From Stentor coeruleus (lineage: Eukaryota; Ciliophora; Heterotrichea; Heterotrichida; Stentoridae), in assembly GCA_001970955.1 (NCBI GenBank), contig MPUH01000485.1:1-51046 (forward strand): DNA of 51,046 bases, read 5' to 3'. This document shows, in pieces, positions 40,201-48,187 of this stretch. Position 1 is the stretch's first letter. Each line of letters opens with the position of its first letter. Below the pieces are notes generated by a model. The model ran no database searches and was not told the origin of the DNA. It saw only the letters and a program-made list of their open reading frames with translations. The translations under genes were made by a program, and so were the position numbers.

Positions 40201-43200
40201 GACTCGGCTTGCATTTTTTTTTCTGGTTGTTCAATATTTTCATTAGAAGATTTACCTTGAAGCTTACGACTAACTCTTTGCTTTTCAGCTTTATGAACTT
40301 TTTTAAATCGTTCTATTGATAAAGTTATGTCGTATTCCAAATCAATTTCTCTAGTCAGAAATTCGATTATTCGGAACTGGAAAAATTTCCTTGTAACATC
40401 TGGAGTGCGATTGCGGGCGTATGCGAATAAACATTTGAGATGCATTTTACAAAGACCTAGACAAGCTTTTGAATATGCTGTGCTATAAGAAGATTCTGTT
40501 ATTGTAGAATTTGAAGTGTGTAAACCTGCTGTAGCATTTAAAGTTAGTTTACTTTCTTTGACTTGGGGTTTGTTATAGGTATAGAGTTTAAGGAAGGAGA
40601 TATAATGCATTCGGATGTAGAAAAGAGCACATTTTTCATTGCGGAGGATTGTGAAACGGGAACTGAACCAGTACATATTGATTAAGAGTTCTAAGCCTGC
40701 TCGATTTATATGTAAGTTTCTTGGTACTGAATTAGTATTATTATCAAGAGGCTTATCTTCAGGTGACCACTTATGTAAAAACCTAGGAACAAGGCCAACA
40801 ATAGGAGCAACAAGCCAATTCATCCCTACTAAAATCTTCCTCACATTTTCCTTCCAATTCTTTTCATTCGACCCAAGTTCATTACTTTTCGTGTCAAGTT
40901 TCATCTCAATAACAATCCTCCTACAGAAAATTGCCGTACTATTAAAATACTTCAACACAGGTCTAGCTTCATTTCTCACAGTATCTCCCATGACCTTATG
41001 ACAAAGTACTTTTACACATTCACACCAAGGATTATTTCCAACAAAAACCTCACAAAGTAATTTATAAGCTTCAATAGTCTGACATTGTAACAAAAACTGC
41101 GTAATAACTTCTAAAAATGCTGAACCCAACTGTCTTAAAGGTATTTCTCCAGTGCCTTGAAGTTCAATTGACTCCATAATACGTTTTTTCGTGTTAATCA
41201 AAGACTCAAACAACAAATCTATAGCCTGAAAGAAACTTACCCTACTTCTTCCTAATCTTAAATACCTTCCAAGTATCTGCAATAAATGAGTTTCCATCAT
41301 AAACAACTGAGGACCTGAGTAAGTTTCTTGTATCCAAGCTAATCTTCTATTTAATCTAAACATAAAAATGTCAGACTTTTTCCTCAATCTATCTTTATAC
41401 ATATAATCTTTACAACTAATCCCATTAATCCACATAGCATTATCTTTTGGCTCTTCATTCAACATTGATATAGAAATATTAGGTGAACGACTTTTAGCTT
41501 TTTTAGGTGACATCATATCATAAAGTTGTGAACTAGAATTACAAGGCATAGGTGGTGGCAAACATGGTGTCACAGCTTGTCTATGTATACTTTCAGTATA
41601 TTGTCCAAATAAATGCAATACAAGAAATACAGCAACATGCTGTGGGAAAATAAAATCCTCAACTTGTTTGCTTTTAAGTTTAAAAAATGCAATTCCAAGC
41701 TCGTTTAATTCATTTTCAAAAACCCAGTCTTCTTCCATATCATCAATATATAAAGATACTTCCCCTGATGGTCTTTGAGCTTTAACCCCTCTTGGGCTTC
41801 CAGGTACAGTATTACTAGGTAAAACATGTGCTTCTTCTTTAATAAACCTTAAAGTTTGTAAATCATCAGCAAGGGTATCTTCTTTAAACTCACCAGTACA
41901 GCAAAGTTCTTCTTCATAAAGATCTTTTTCATCATCACTACATTCAAATTTCTCTTGAGCATTTACTGAATAATTTGCTATAATCCTAGAGAAATCTTTA
42001 GAAAGAAGGTGTCCTAATAACAAATTCCCTGGATGTCTGACAAATTGTAGCTCACTAGGTTCATATAAACTTAAAGAGTGATATAAAAGTGATAATTGCA
42101 ATGTGATTACTTTAGAACGTTTATCAAGATCTTCATTTGTTGAATAGATTTCAGGGTTTGGAGCTTCGAGTGGACTATGCAAAGATGTTAAACTACAGGT
42201 TCTAAGATTTTTTTTCTTAGCTTTAGGTTTTTTTTTTCCTTTGTGCTTAGGTTTTTCAAGGGCAGGTCCTGGGAAAGCTGTTTGTTTAGCACGTTTTTCT
42301 AAGTCACTATCCCTTTTCTGAGCTATTAATGCAGTAAGATCAGCAGTAAGACATGCTTCTCCAAGTTGTAAAGCTAAATCTTTCATTATTTTACTAGGAG
42401 GAAGGATTTCATTATAACTACCAGGGTCTTCTGCTATAAACGAATTATCAAAATCAAACATCTGTGCACTAGGCTTAGGGGTTTCTTTACCATAAGGACT
42501 CATCGGGCTAAAAATATTCTCTCCCCATGATCCAGATAATGCTGAAACTCTTCCAGATCTATAACTTACTGATTTCTGCATTTCCCATTTTTTATTTGAT
42601 CTATTTGATTCTTGAGGTATGTTTAATATTGGGACAACAGGAGACCTTGGTCTTGAGTCTTCCATTTTCCTTTTAAAAACATTCCTTCTAAGTTCTCTTG
42701 AAGATACAGTATGTCCATGAAGCATAGGTAATTCTCCAATAAAACTCTCGTTTTCAACCAACATAGATTTATTGATTATCCTAGAACCATCTGGAGGTAC
42801 TGGAGAACCTGCTAAAGGTAGAAACTCGCTATTTTTACGTTCATGACTAACTATAGGCCCTTGTGGGGGTTTTTCGACCCAGGAAAAATTCATCCCAGTT
42901 GGCATATCACAAACTGGTGACTCTGGTTGTGATAAAGTGCTTTCTAAATAGCTTACTAAAATACTTGCAGAATCTAGTTCTTTAATTATCGCTTTAACTT
43001 GATCTGATAGTAATACTAATTTCAAAAGCAAATAATGGATATTCACGCATAAAATATGATTTTCCATATGGTTTACAATTTTTTCTATTATCATCAACCC
43101 GGCCACATCGCTTTTAAATATTAGTTTCAAGAGAATTATTAAGACTTTTTCCAAAATCCGGTCCACAGTTGGCCTTTCTGTAAGCCTTTCAGTATCAATG

Positions 43201-43424
43201 ATCATTCTTCTTGGGTTACTTTCTTTTGTTTTTACAGGGCGAATTTTATCATCACAGTTGAATGGTACTAAAATGTCTATGAGCTCTATGATGCATTTAG
43301 GTATTGAAGTAACATCGATTTCTATTTCATTAACTTCGCTTTGTACAGCGTTTAGAATCTGAAGCATGTTATCATCAAAAGTATTGTGGTATTTCAATTG
43401 ATCAATGCTGGTTACCCGGTCCAT
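37239..43424 (-). CDS. Giant protein kinase fused to a degenerate dual-specificity-phosphatase-like domain
   Basis: 2061 residues. The N-terminal about 1050 residues are helical with long linkers and a basic patch (GKKKPKAKKK, near 400). A Lys/Pro-rich linker (about 1090-1200) repeats a PLLKI-type motif. The kinase domain (about 1375-1650) has GAYGTVYE, VAIKK, HYDIKCDNVLL (catalytic Asp kept, Arg of HRD replaced by Tyr), DFGES and GTEYIKSPE. After it, residues about 1715-1840 follow the dual-specificity-phosphatase layout: DVYLCSSIF, LGITHMVY, a SLAWVMDFLRSA helix and VESLRRYSQY. The HCxxGxxR loop is replaced by VENNSSNIREC, so this would be a pseudophosphatase. Cys pairs (CLCGSC, CSC, CPSSGC, and CKIC near 1980) suggest zinc binding. 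Starts 27 nt after the upstream ELMO gene. Confidence 0.82.
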   Translation of the reverse strand: MDRVTSIDQLKYHNTFDDNMLQILNAVQSEVNEIEIDVTSIPKCIIELIDILVPFNCDDKIRPVKTKESNPRRMIIDTERLTERPTVDRILEKVLIILLKLIFKSDVAGLMIIEKIVNHMENHILCVNIHYLLLKLVLLSDQVKAIIKELDSASILVSYLESTLSQPESPVCDMPTGMNFSWVEKPPQGPIVSHERKNSEFLPLAGSPVPPDGSRIINKSMLVENESFIGELPMLHGHTVSSRELRRNVFKRKMEDSRPRSPVVPILNIPQESNRSNKKWEMQKSVSYRSGRVSALSGSWGENIFSPMSPYGKETPKPSAQMFDFDNSFIAEDPGSYNEILPPSKIMKDLALQLGEACLTADLTALIAQKRDSDLEKRAKQTAFPGPALEKPKHKGKKKPKAKKKNLRTCSLTSLHSPLEAPNPEIYSTNEDLDKRSKVITLQLSLLYHSLSLYEPSELQFVRHPGNLLLGHLLSKDFSRIIANYSVNAQEKFECSDDEKDLYEEELCCTGEFKEDTLADDLQTLRFIKEEAHVLPSNTVPGSPRGVKAQRPSGEVSLYIDDMEEDWVFENELNELGIAFFKLKSKQVEDFIFPQHVAVFLVLHLFGQYTESIHRQAVTPCLPPPMPCNSSSQLYDMMSPKKAKSRSPNISISMLNEEPKDNAMWINGISCKDYMYKDRLRKKSDIFMFRLNRRLAWIQETYSGPQLFMMETHLLQILGRYLRLGRSRVSFFQAIDLLFESLINTKKRIMESIELQGTGEIPLRQLGSAFLEVITQFLLQCQTIEAYKLLCEVFVGNNPWCECVKVLCHKVMGDTVRNEARPVLKYFNSTAIFCRRIVIEMKLDTKSNELGSNEKNWKENVRKILVGMNWLVAPIVGLVPRFLHKWSPEDKPLDNNTNSVPRNLHINRAGLELLINMYWFSSRFTILRNEKCALFYIRMHYISFLKLYTYNKPQVKESKLTLNATAGLHTSNSTITESSYSTAYSKACLGLCKMHLKCLFAYARNRTPDVTRKFFQFRIIEFLTREIDLEYDITLSIERFKKVHKAEKQRVSRKLQGKSSNENIEQPEKKMQAESLPMPIGKKIGGFSLNLANLPKKEGQEAPLDLGKDKKSEIPLLKISEKAPPPMALPKIEVPLLKVSGKTDIPLLKITPKGEPIETKVQEKILKFDESSPPPVKKPSIPALKIGFLTQDPEKKENEKKEFEKTIIQEDKKAFELTRIQNNLDNKTKTQLFADTNGKNAEIFANTPFLDPNKGQGKDNFLESQEILKEKEFYDEQRAHREIYSDEELQTYILGLIFCLLLTPTRGTLEELYCSQYPINNGKPNVLFLLHYHLNHPANRSVLPKLQKLVGHITPPLAGLRLLKLLSATFFDSSMYMGWKKIATGAYGTVYECETGLAEPEKVAIKKMSVPKSIYDRCVLHDIFTEIASLEEFRLERCVTDLYDYGLDENDYYIVMKRYPISLKEWREKQQGSLEEILPRCLTIYKEILKAMQIIHNHNVSHYDIKCDNVLLDDPVEDCQVTIGDFGESRMFVNSEDEVCMRNKGTEYIKSPEMLLITVAAKKEHDKYDRRRKVGTTRASDIWSLGCLLYELLTGEFLFYEADWVHFYIRCTSVNEELLTEDRIEKLHQNTYLIDFLKYMLVRDPRHRPTIDKALKRFEHLHALLVNAPPAPYRPPSSYQISSLSEFEKTVQECQASMICKSSNFKQLRPSPSLLKITHDVYLCSSIFLKENLTWLVNLGITHMVYSEVDENLLKRFQNVKIGQNPLQSLAWVMDFLRSAHVTKGRILFVENNSSNIRECLLLCLSEIFLTSFYETWSLVNSQVLFMNIPVESLRRYSQYTQMQSKIRQYLALFPKYQCLCGSCSIILHRKKADPKNQVIRQCSCAWQYRNVDTSDCPSSGCGDFLNVLKDMHNISWPHLIWGFACKEDLLYCLSSQNKNEEQVLLCSMNLENNSEIVRYIEKRPWRSGADQWGLYKCKICHMWIYAVANDDSKVAYLMNINTTGIPPGIMSGGSKLSVPVLSKIQLPLVMVQKGNDMVKPPITVNAFAPTNKPNSGRLLT

Positions 43425-43451
43425 TTTTATTATATCTTTTAAAGGTATACA

Positions 43452-44159
43452 CTAAACACTTAAACGTTTTAGGTCGAATAAAGATCCTGGGTTGTGGCTG
43501 AGGAGGTTTTCTATGAAAAAAGTGCTGAAAACAAGGGCTTGCATGAAGTTCATAACTGTGATTCCTGGTTTTTGCTTCATTTCTTGCCATTTTTCATGCA
43601 TTTTCATAGCTGCGATGCTATGGATTTCATCAAGAGTGCTTTGATCTTGAGCATTTAGCCTAGCAAATACTTTCATTATATGTGGAGGGGCTCTACGGCA
43701 ATCAGAAGTACCAAGAGCTTTTTTAGGTAGAAGCTGAAAATAGTATAAAAAAAAGTAAGTAAGATTTACAGAACAGATGGCAAATGAATATTCTGCATTT
43801 TTATAGACTATGTATTTTTCAGGGAAATTTTTAGCAAAAAAAATCAATTGTTGTAAGCTGTAAAGACCACCACCACGGAAGTCTGTACTTGGATCTGGTC
43901 CTTGGAAACCTATTGTGACCCATTGATCAGTTATTAGTTCAGGAGGGTTTTCAAAGCTTAGATTCCATAAAGCCTTGAGCTCTTCTTGATGAAGAGTATT
44001 CGTCACGTCGAATTTTACCCTGGATTTTAGTCTGAGGAATTGTAGACTTTCTATTTCTTGATGGGTCAAAGCGAATCTTTTACGCTTACAGCAGCAACCC
44101 CAGCAGGAGTTTGGGTAAAAGTCCTAGGTTTGTGTTACGATATTATCGTCATCGGCCAT
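43452..44159 (-). CDS. ELMO-domain protein (ELMOD family)
   Basis: Two exons. The ATG is at 44159; a 15-nt intron (44124-44138, GTAACACAAACCTAG) follows codon 7, then the frame runs to TAG at 43452, giving 230 residues. The frame without the intron would start at a TTG, which is an artefact. The ELMO/CED-12 core is unmistakable: QEELKALWNLSF, DQWVTIGFQGPDPSTDFRGGG with the conserved Arg, and SLQQLIFFAKN. ELMOD proteins are GTPase-activating proteins for Arf/Arl GTPases; family inference. The new N-terminus includes CWGCCCKRKR, a Cys cluster beside basic residues that could be palmitoylated. The gene abuts the giant kinase gene on the same strand. Confidence 0.87.
44124..44138 (-). other. 15-nt intron in ELMO gene
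   Basis: Reads GTAACACAAACCTAG on the minus strand, phase 0. Retention places its terminal TAG in frame. Removal joins an ATG-started exon to the ELMO frame. Confidence 0.88.
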
Positions 44160-44598
44160 TTTATATATGATTAAGTTTATCAGAGATTTTTGCTTGTCAA
44201 TGTTGGCTATATGGTTTTTTTTGTTAAATAATATGTGTTAATTTTTTTTGTAAGATAGTTTTATATAAAATATGCTAATGCTTAGAATTTATGTTGAAAA
44301 TTTTACTCTGTTTATCTTTAGTTTTTTCATATCAAAATATCTGAAAATTCAACTAAAGGATTTATTTTGGTAGATAAATATTTGAGGATAAACTTAATAT
44401 AACCAAAAATGCATTCTCTATTAAAATAAAATTCATTAGAAATTCATCAAGTCCAGATTTATTAAACTAACAAGACTCAAAATTCTTAAAAATCAAACTA
44501 TCTACACATAAAAAAACCCATATTATCTTAAATTTACCTTATATAAACAAATCCTATATAGTGCCCATATAATAAATAAATTAAATCCAAAATAATAA
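44160..44598. other. Divergent intergenic region, no gene seen
   Basis: AT-rich spacer. It is G/T-rich on the plus strand near the ELMO start and C/A-rich before the plus-strand ankyrin-like gene. Confidence 0.6.
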
Positions 44599-45129
44599 AT
44601 GAATATAAGAATTTTAGTTGATGAGCTCAACTCACAAAATCCAAACTTCCCAATAATCCAAAATATTCTCAGCACAAATACTGACCTTCTCCATGGAATT
44701 CTTGAATCCGGAGCTTCAGCCTTACATTTTGCTATCCGCAACGATATCCTTAATGGCACACATCTTACTGAATTCCTCCTTTCAAACTATAATATCAGCC
44801 CAAATATCATAAACGATAGCGGTAGTACTCCATTCTTATGGGCTTTAGCTACATGGGAAGAATGTATACTAACAGATAAAAAAGCATATTCTCATAGTAT
44901 AAATTCATTGATTTCACATAAAAATTTCAAAATCAAAAAAAGCCTTTTATATAGAGGAAACACAGCAGAATACGCTAAAAAATACTTCCACAGCGCTGGA
45001 GCTCAACATTTTTTAAGTGAAGCCCTATGGAAAAATGTTTCAAGCTTTTTATCTATGAAAGAGTCTANGAAAAATGTTTCAAGCTTTTTATCTATGAAAG
45101 AGTCTATCAAAGAAATCATTCTTTTGTAA
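44599..45129 (+). CDS. Short ankyrin-repeat-like protein
   Basis: 176 codons as read. A 38-bp duplication around the N at 45068 adds 13 codons, so about 163 residues are real. Two ankyrin-like helices-and-loop units are visible: ESGASALHFAIRND followed by LTEFLLSNYNI, and NDSGSTPFLWALAT followed by HSINSLISHKN, with a weaker one at GNTAEYAKKYFHSAGA. This is a protein-interaction fold with no enzymatic motif; the partner is unknown. Convergent with PSMA1, with 31 nt between stops, so transcripts probably overlap or have very short 3' UTRs. ATG 44599 follows an A-rich leader, stop TAA. Confidence 0.68.
   Translation: MNIRILVDELNSQNPNFPIIQNILSTNTDLLHGILESGASALHFAIRNDILNGTHLTEFLLSNYNISPNIINDSGSTPFLWALATWEECILTDKKAYSHSINSLISHKNFKIKKSLLYRGNTAEYAKKYFHSAGAQHFLSEALWKNVSSFLSMKESXKNVSSFLSMKESIKEIILL
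45030..45106. repeat. 38-bp direct repeat around N at 45068 (assembly overlap)
   Basis: 45030-45067 and 45069-45106 are identical. The 39-nt insertion is in frame in the ankyrin-like gene. Confidence 0.88.
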
Positions 45130-45160
45130 CTATTTGACTTGTTTTTCTAATTAGCTAAGG

Positions 45161-45925
45161 TTATACTTCGACTTCCATTGCTTGACTCAATTGTGATAGA
45201 GTCGCTTCAATTTCATCGCTTGTCAGGAACTTGAATGGGGTGTCTCTACCAACAATAGCCACACTAACACTTCTTCCATTTAGTTCAACATCAGACTGTG
45301 CTGATGATTTCACAGCTTTAACCGCATGGATTATAAGTTCATCCTTACTCACTGCTTATTTCTTACAATTACTAAAAGTTTCATAGTTTTTCTCTAAGTA
45401 AGTCTTAGCTGATTGGCATCTAGCTCCAATTGCCACAGCATAATATTCATAAAAATTAGCATCAGGACTAGTTTCATAAACATGAGGTCCATTTTCCTAT
45501 ATAATTTTTACATCAAGTCCAATAACTAAACATCCAACTCCATATGGTCTTTTTGAATGTCTTTGAGTTTTAATCTGAGCTTTATCACTAAGTTTACCAA
45601 CAAGTCTTTGAGGGTTAATATTAGTCCCATGGGTGTATTTGTAATTTAGAGCTTCAGTGCGAAGATACTTACAAATAAGCCTACCATCAGCTGTAAGTCC
45701 AGAAAAACAAAGGCCAATATGCTCATCGATTTCATAAAGCTTTTGTTGGTATTCAGCGAGTTTGGAAGGTGCACGGTTCAAAGTTGCTAATATTGCATAG
45801 TCATTGGATTTTAGCCCAACACACAGTGAACCTTGCTTAATAGCTTCCATTGCATATTCAATCTGAAACAGTCGTCCTTGAGGACTCCACGTAATGCAGT
45901 CTGTATCATAAGGACTTTTCAGCAT
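45161..45925 (-). CDS. PSMA1: 20S proteasome subunit alpha type-1 (alpha 6)
   Basis: Three exons: 45925-45512, 45496-45367 and 45351-45161, giving 244 residues. Both introns are 15 nt. The N-terminus YDTDCITWSPQGRLFQIEYA is the proteasome alpha signature with the PSMA1-type TWSPQGR. QGSLCVGLKSNDYAIL, HIGLCFSGLTADGRL, RPYGVGCLVIGLD and GARCQSAKTYLE follow the PSMA1 sequence through, and VSVAIVGRDTPF matches the C-terminal strand. Without splicing the gene would look like two unrelated frames, the second starting at a GTG. The protein forms part of the outer heptameric alpha ring gating the 20S core. The acidic C-terminal extension of animal PSMA1 is absent. Divergent from the SLC37-like gene, with 107 bp between starts. 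Confidence 0.93.
45352..45366 (-). other. 15-nt intron 2 of PSMA1
   Basis: Reads GTAAGAAATAAGCAG on the minus strand, phase 1. Retention creates an in-frame TAA. Splicing rejoins the C-terminal exon. Confidence 0.9.
45497..45511 (-). other. 15-nt intron 1 of PSMA1
   Basis: Reads GTAAAAATTATATAG on the minus strand, phase 0. Its terminal TAG is in frame if retained. Splicing continues the proteasome alpha fold. Confidence 0.92.
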
Positions 45926-46032
45926 ATTTATTACTAAATACTTGTTTGAAATATAAAATTTCTCTTGAGTATGTTGATAATGAATATAATTCTAATATAA
46001 AACTTTAATCAATTCTGTTAAATAGACTTAAA

Positions 46033-47307
46033 ATGGGAGTTAATGTGTTTCTATTTACCTTCTTATGTGAAGCTTCAAAACATGTACTTATGGCTGGGTG
46101 GTTTAACTGCGCTGGTGAAGTACATAAGAAGCTTGGAATATCTTCAGAGAAACTAGGGATGATTGATATGAGTTTTCTTATTTGTTATGCTGTTGGGAAT
46201 TTTATATTTGGAATCCTTGGTGATATGTATCATCAGAAAAAAGTTCTGTGTATATGTAGTTTAATAGCTGGGGGGATTTTTAGCACAGTATTTTCTAGGT
46301 AGATAATCCTTTTGAGCTATTTTCAAATCATGACATTTGCGTTATTCACAGTGCTTTTCGCTGTTTTTGGATTGTTTCTGTCATCGATTTGGCCTATGGT
46401 CGTATCAATTATGGGCCAAGAATACCCACATGCAGTCAGAGGGAAAGTTATTGGGTTATGGAGTGTAAATTCAGCTATAGGCGATATAATCGGATACTTT
46501 ATATCCTCTTTATTACTTCATTTATTTTCAAGTTGGATTCTCGTCTTATCCATCGTCATACTACAGTTTTTTGTTATAATTCTCTGCACATTTTTTTTCA
46601 TGAAAAGTCATGATAGTCCACTTAGCAAACCAAATATTAGTATTTTAGATGCTTTAAAAACCCCAACTGTATTCAGTTATTGTATATGTTATGCATGCGT
46701 AAAGCTTTTACATATGGCAATTCTCATATGGATTCCTTATTATTTAGAAGTTGAACTAGCTATCAATATTCAAATTGAAGGGGTTTTAATGATTCTTTAT
46801 AGTATTGGAGGTGTATTTGGGTCAGTAGTTTCAGGGCATTTATCAGATAAAGTTGCAGATCGAAGTTTTGTTTTGATGTTTATGCTTATTGGAGCTTTTC
46901 CTATTATAATACTTTTGAGTTTTGTACTTGGGACTTCAAATATTATAAGTTGTATTGTGTGTTTTGTTACTGGTATTTTGATAGGAGGAGGGTCATCTTT
47001 ATTGTGTGCAGTTGTTGCTGCTGATATGGGTGATTTAAATACAACTTATGAAGCTAAATCTATATTCACAGGATTTGTTAATGCTTTTGGGAGTATTGGG
47101 GCAAGTTTAGGGCAGTATATTGTAAGGAATATATAGATTGGCTTGCTTCAAGGGTATTCGTGGGGAGTTTTTGGGGTTATGCTTGTCACGAATGCTTTAG
47201 GGATTGGAAATCTTGCCCCAGTTGTGTATCGGGCTTACAAGAAAAGATCTTATAGGGAATTTAACAAAGAAGGAAGTGTTGGAGGGAATTTAGATAATAA
47301 AAAGTAG
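46033..47307 (+). CDS. MFS transporter, SLC37/organophosphate antiporter-like
   Basis: Three exons: 46033-46287, 46303-47121 and 47137-47307, giving 414 residues. The 15-nt introns were placed because each removes an in-frame stop and restores a continuous transporter. About eleven or twelve hydrophobic segments are seen. WFNCAGEVHKKLGIS, YAVGNFIFGILGD (MFS loop 2-3) and SIWPMVVSIMGQEY followed by RGKVIGLWSVNSAIGDIIG resemble the SLC37 sugar-phosphate/phosphate antiporters, which carry 'WP..V..MG....RG...G.WNSH.S.GNI.G'. The third exon adds the last TM (LLQGYSWGVFGVMLVTNALG) and a charged cytosolic tail. The substrate is inferred only from family. ATG 46033, stop TAG. Confidence 0.82.
46288..46302 (+). 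other. 15-nt intron 1 of SLC37-like gene
   Basis: GTATTTTCTAGGTAG, phase 0; the terminal TAG is in frame if retained. Splicing gives ...ST|IILLSYFQ..., a continuous TM region. Confidence 0.87.
47122..47136 (+). other. 15-nt intron 2 of SLC37-like gene
   Basis: GTAAGGAATATATAG, phase 0; the terminal TAG is in frame if retained. Splicing adds 56 residues including the last TM segment. Confidence 0.88.
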
Positions 47308-48187
47308 GATTTTTAGGAAATAAATTTTATGCTTTTTGATTTGAAAGATTTTAAGGGAGTTTTACTTGATAAAGGTATTTGAGATTATTTGAAAAATATT
47401 TTAAAATATAAAATGAATAGGATTAAGGGTTGGTGTTAATGTATTTTTGATATTTTTATGAGAATTATAATTTTTTGATTTGAGAAGGTATTTTTGGAGT
47501 TGGAAGGATATTGGAGGTAATGCGGAAAAATTGAAAGTTTTTGATTTAAGGGAATTAAGGAATATTTAATAAGTTTTAGATGATTTTTTGGATGTTTGAG
47601 ATTTAAACATTGTGTAAGTTTAATGGTGCTTTACTGGGGTAAATTTGAAGATTATTTGGATGTTTGAGATTTAAACATTGTGTAAGTTTAATGGTGCTTT
47701 ACTGGGGTAAATTTGAAGATTATATCCCATACTGAGTTTTAGTGATAATATGATAGTTGCTAAATGATGCAAATTACTGTTGCAAAATCATATTAAAATT
47801 AAAATGTAACGATTTAAATGTAGCTTATTATATTCTTAATGAAAATTTTCTTGCAAAATCACTTCAGATATATGTGAGTATGCATTAGTAATTTTCCTGA
47901 TAATCTGCTATGCTATAAACATAAAAATGGAAATTTTCATATACAGAATTGTAATGCAAATAAACTCAAATCTTCTCAATACCTATTAACAAACATCATT
48001 TGCCCTGCAATACAAAACTTGCAGCCTTCTTTTCCAAAAAACCATTTTCACTATTTTCAAACTCAGTTTTCCTAGTTCCGAAGTCAATTCCCTGAATTCT
48101 TTCACACTTCAACAATCCTATAACAATATTATCCCTCTCAGACACAGTGTTTTCTATGTTAATCATAATGATGGTGGATATAATAGA
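47308..48187. other. Intergenic, G-rich then C-rich, with a 68-bp tandem duplication
   Basis: About 47310-47740 is G/T-rich with almost no C on the plus strand; from about 47930 it becomes C/A-rich ahead of the next plus-strand gene. It holds the tandem duplication at 47589-47723. No gene seen. Confidence 0.65.
47589..47723. repeat. 68-bp tandem duplication
   Basis: Two adjacent copies (47589-47656 and 47657-47723) beginning tggatgtttgagatttaaac match over 67 bases. No N separates them, unlike the eight assembly junctions, so this may be a real duplication. Confidence 0.85.

Noticed and set aside
43425..43460. ELMO-kinase fusion through a 15-nt intron GTATACCTTTAAAAG
   Set aside because: The ELMO stop codon TAG lies upstream of this candidate intron, so splicing cannot join the frames.
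45161..45352. Separate small gene starting at GTG
   Set aside because: It is the third exon of PSMA1; the GTG spans the 3' splice junction.
46312..47136. Separate transporter gene starting at TTG, with 46033-46302 as a truncated gene
   Set aside because: A 15-nt intron at 46288-46302 joins them into one MFS protein.
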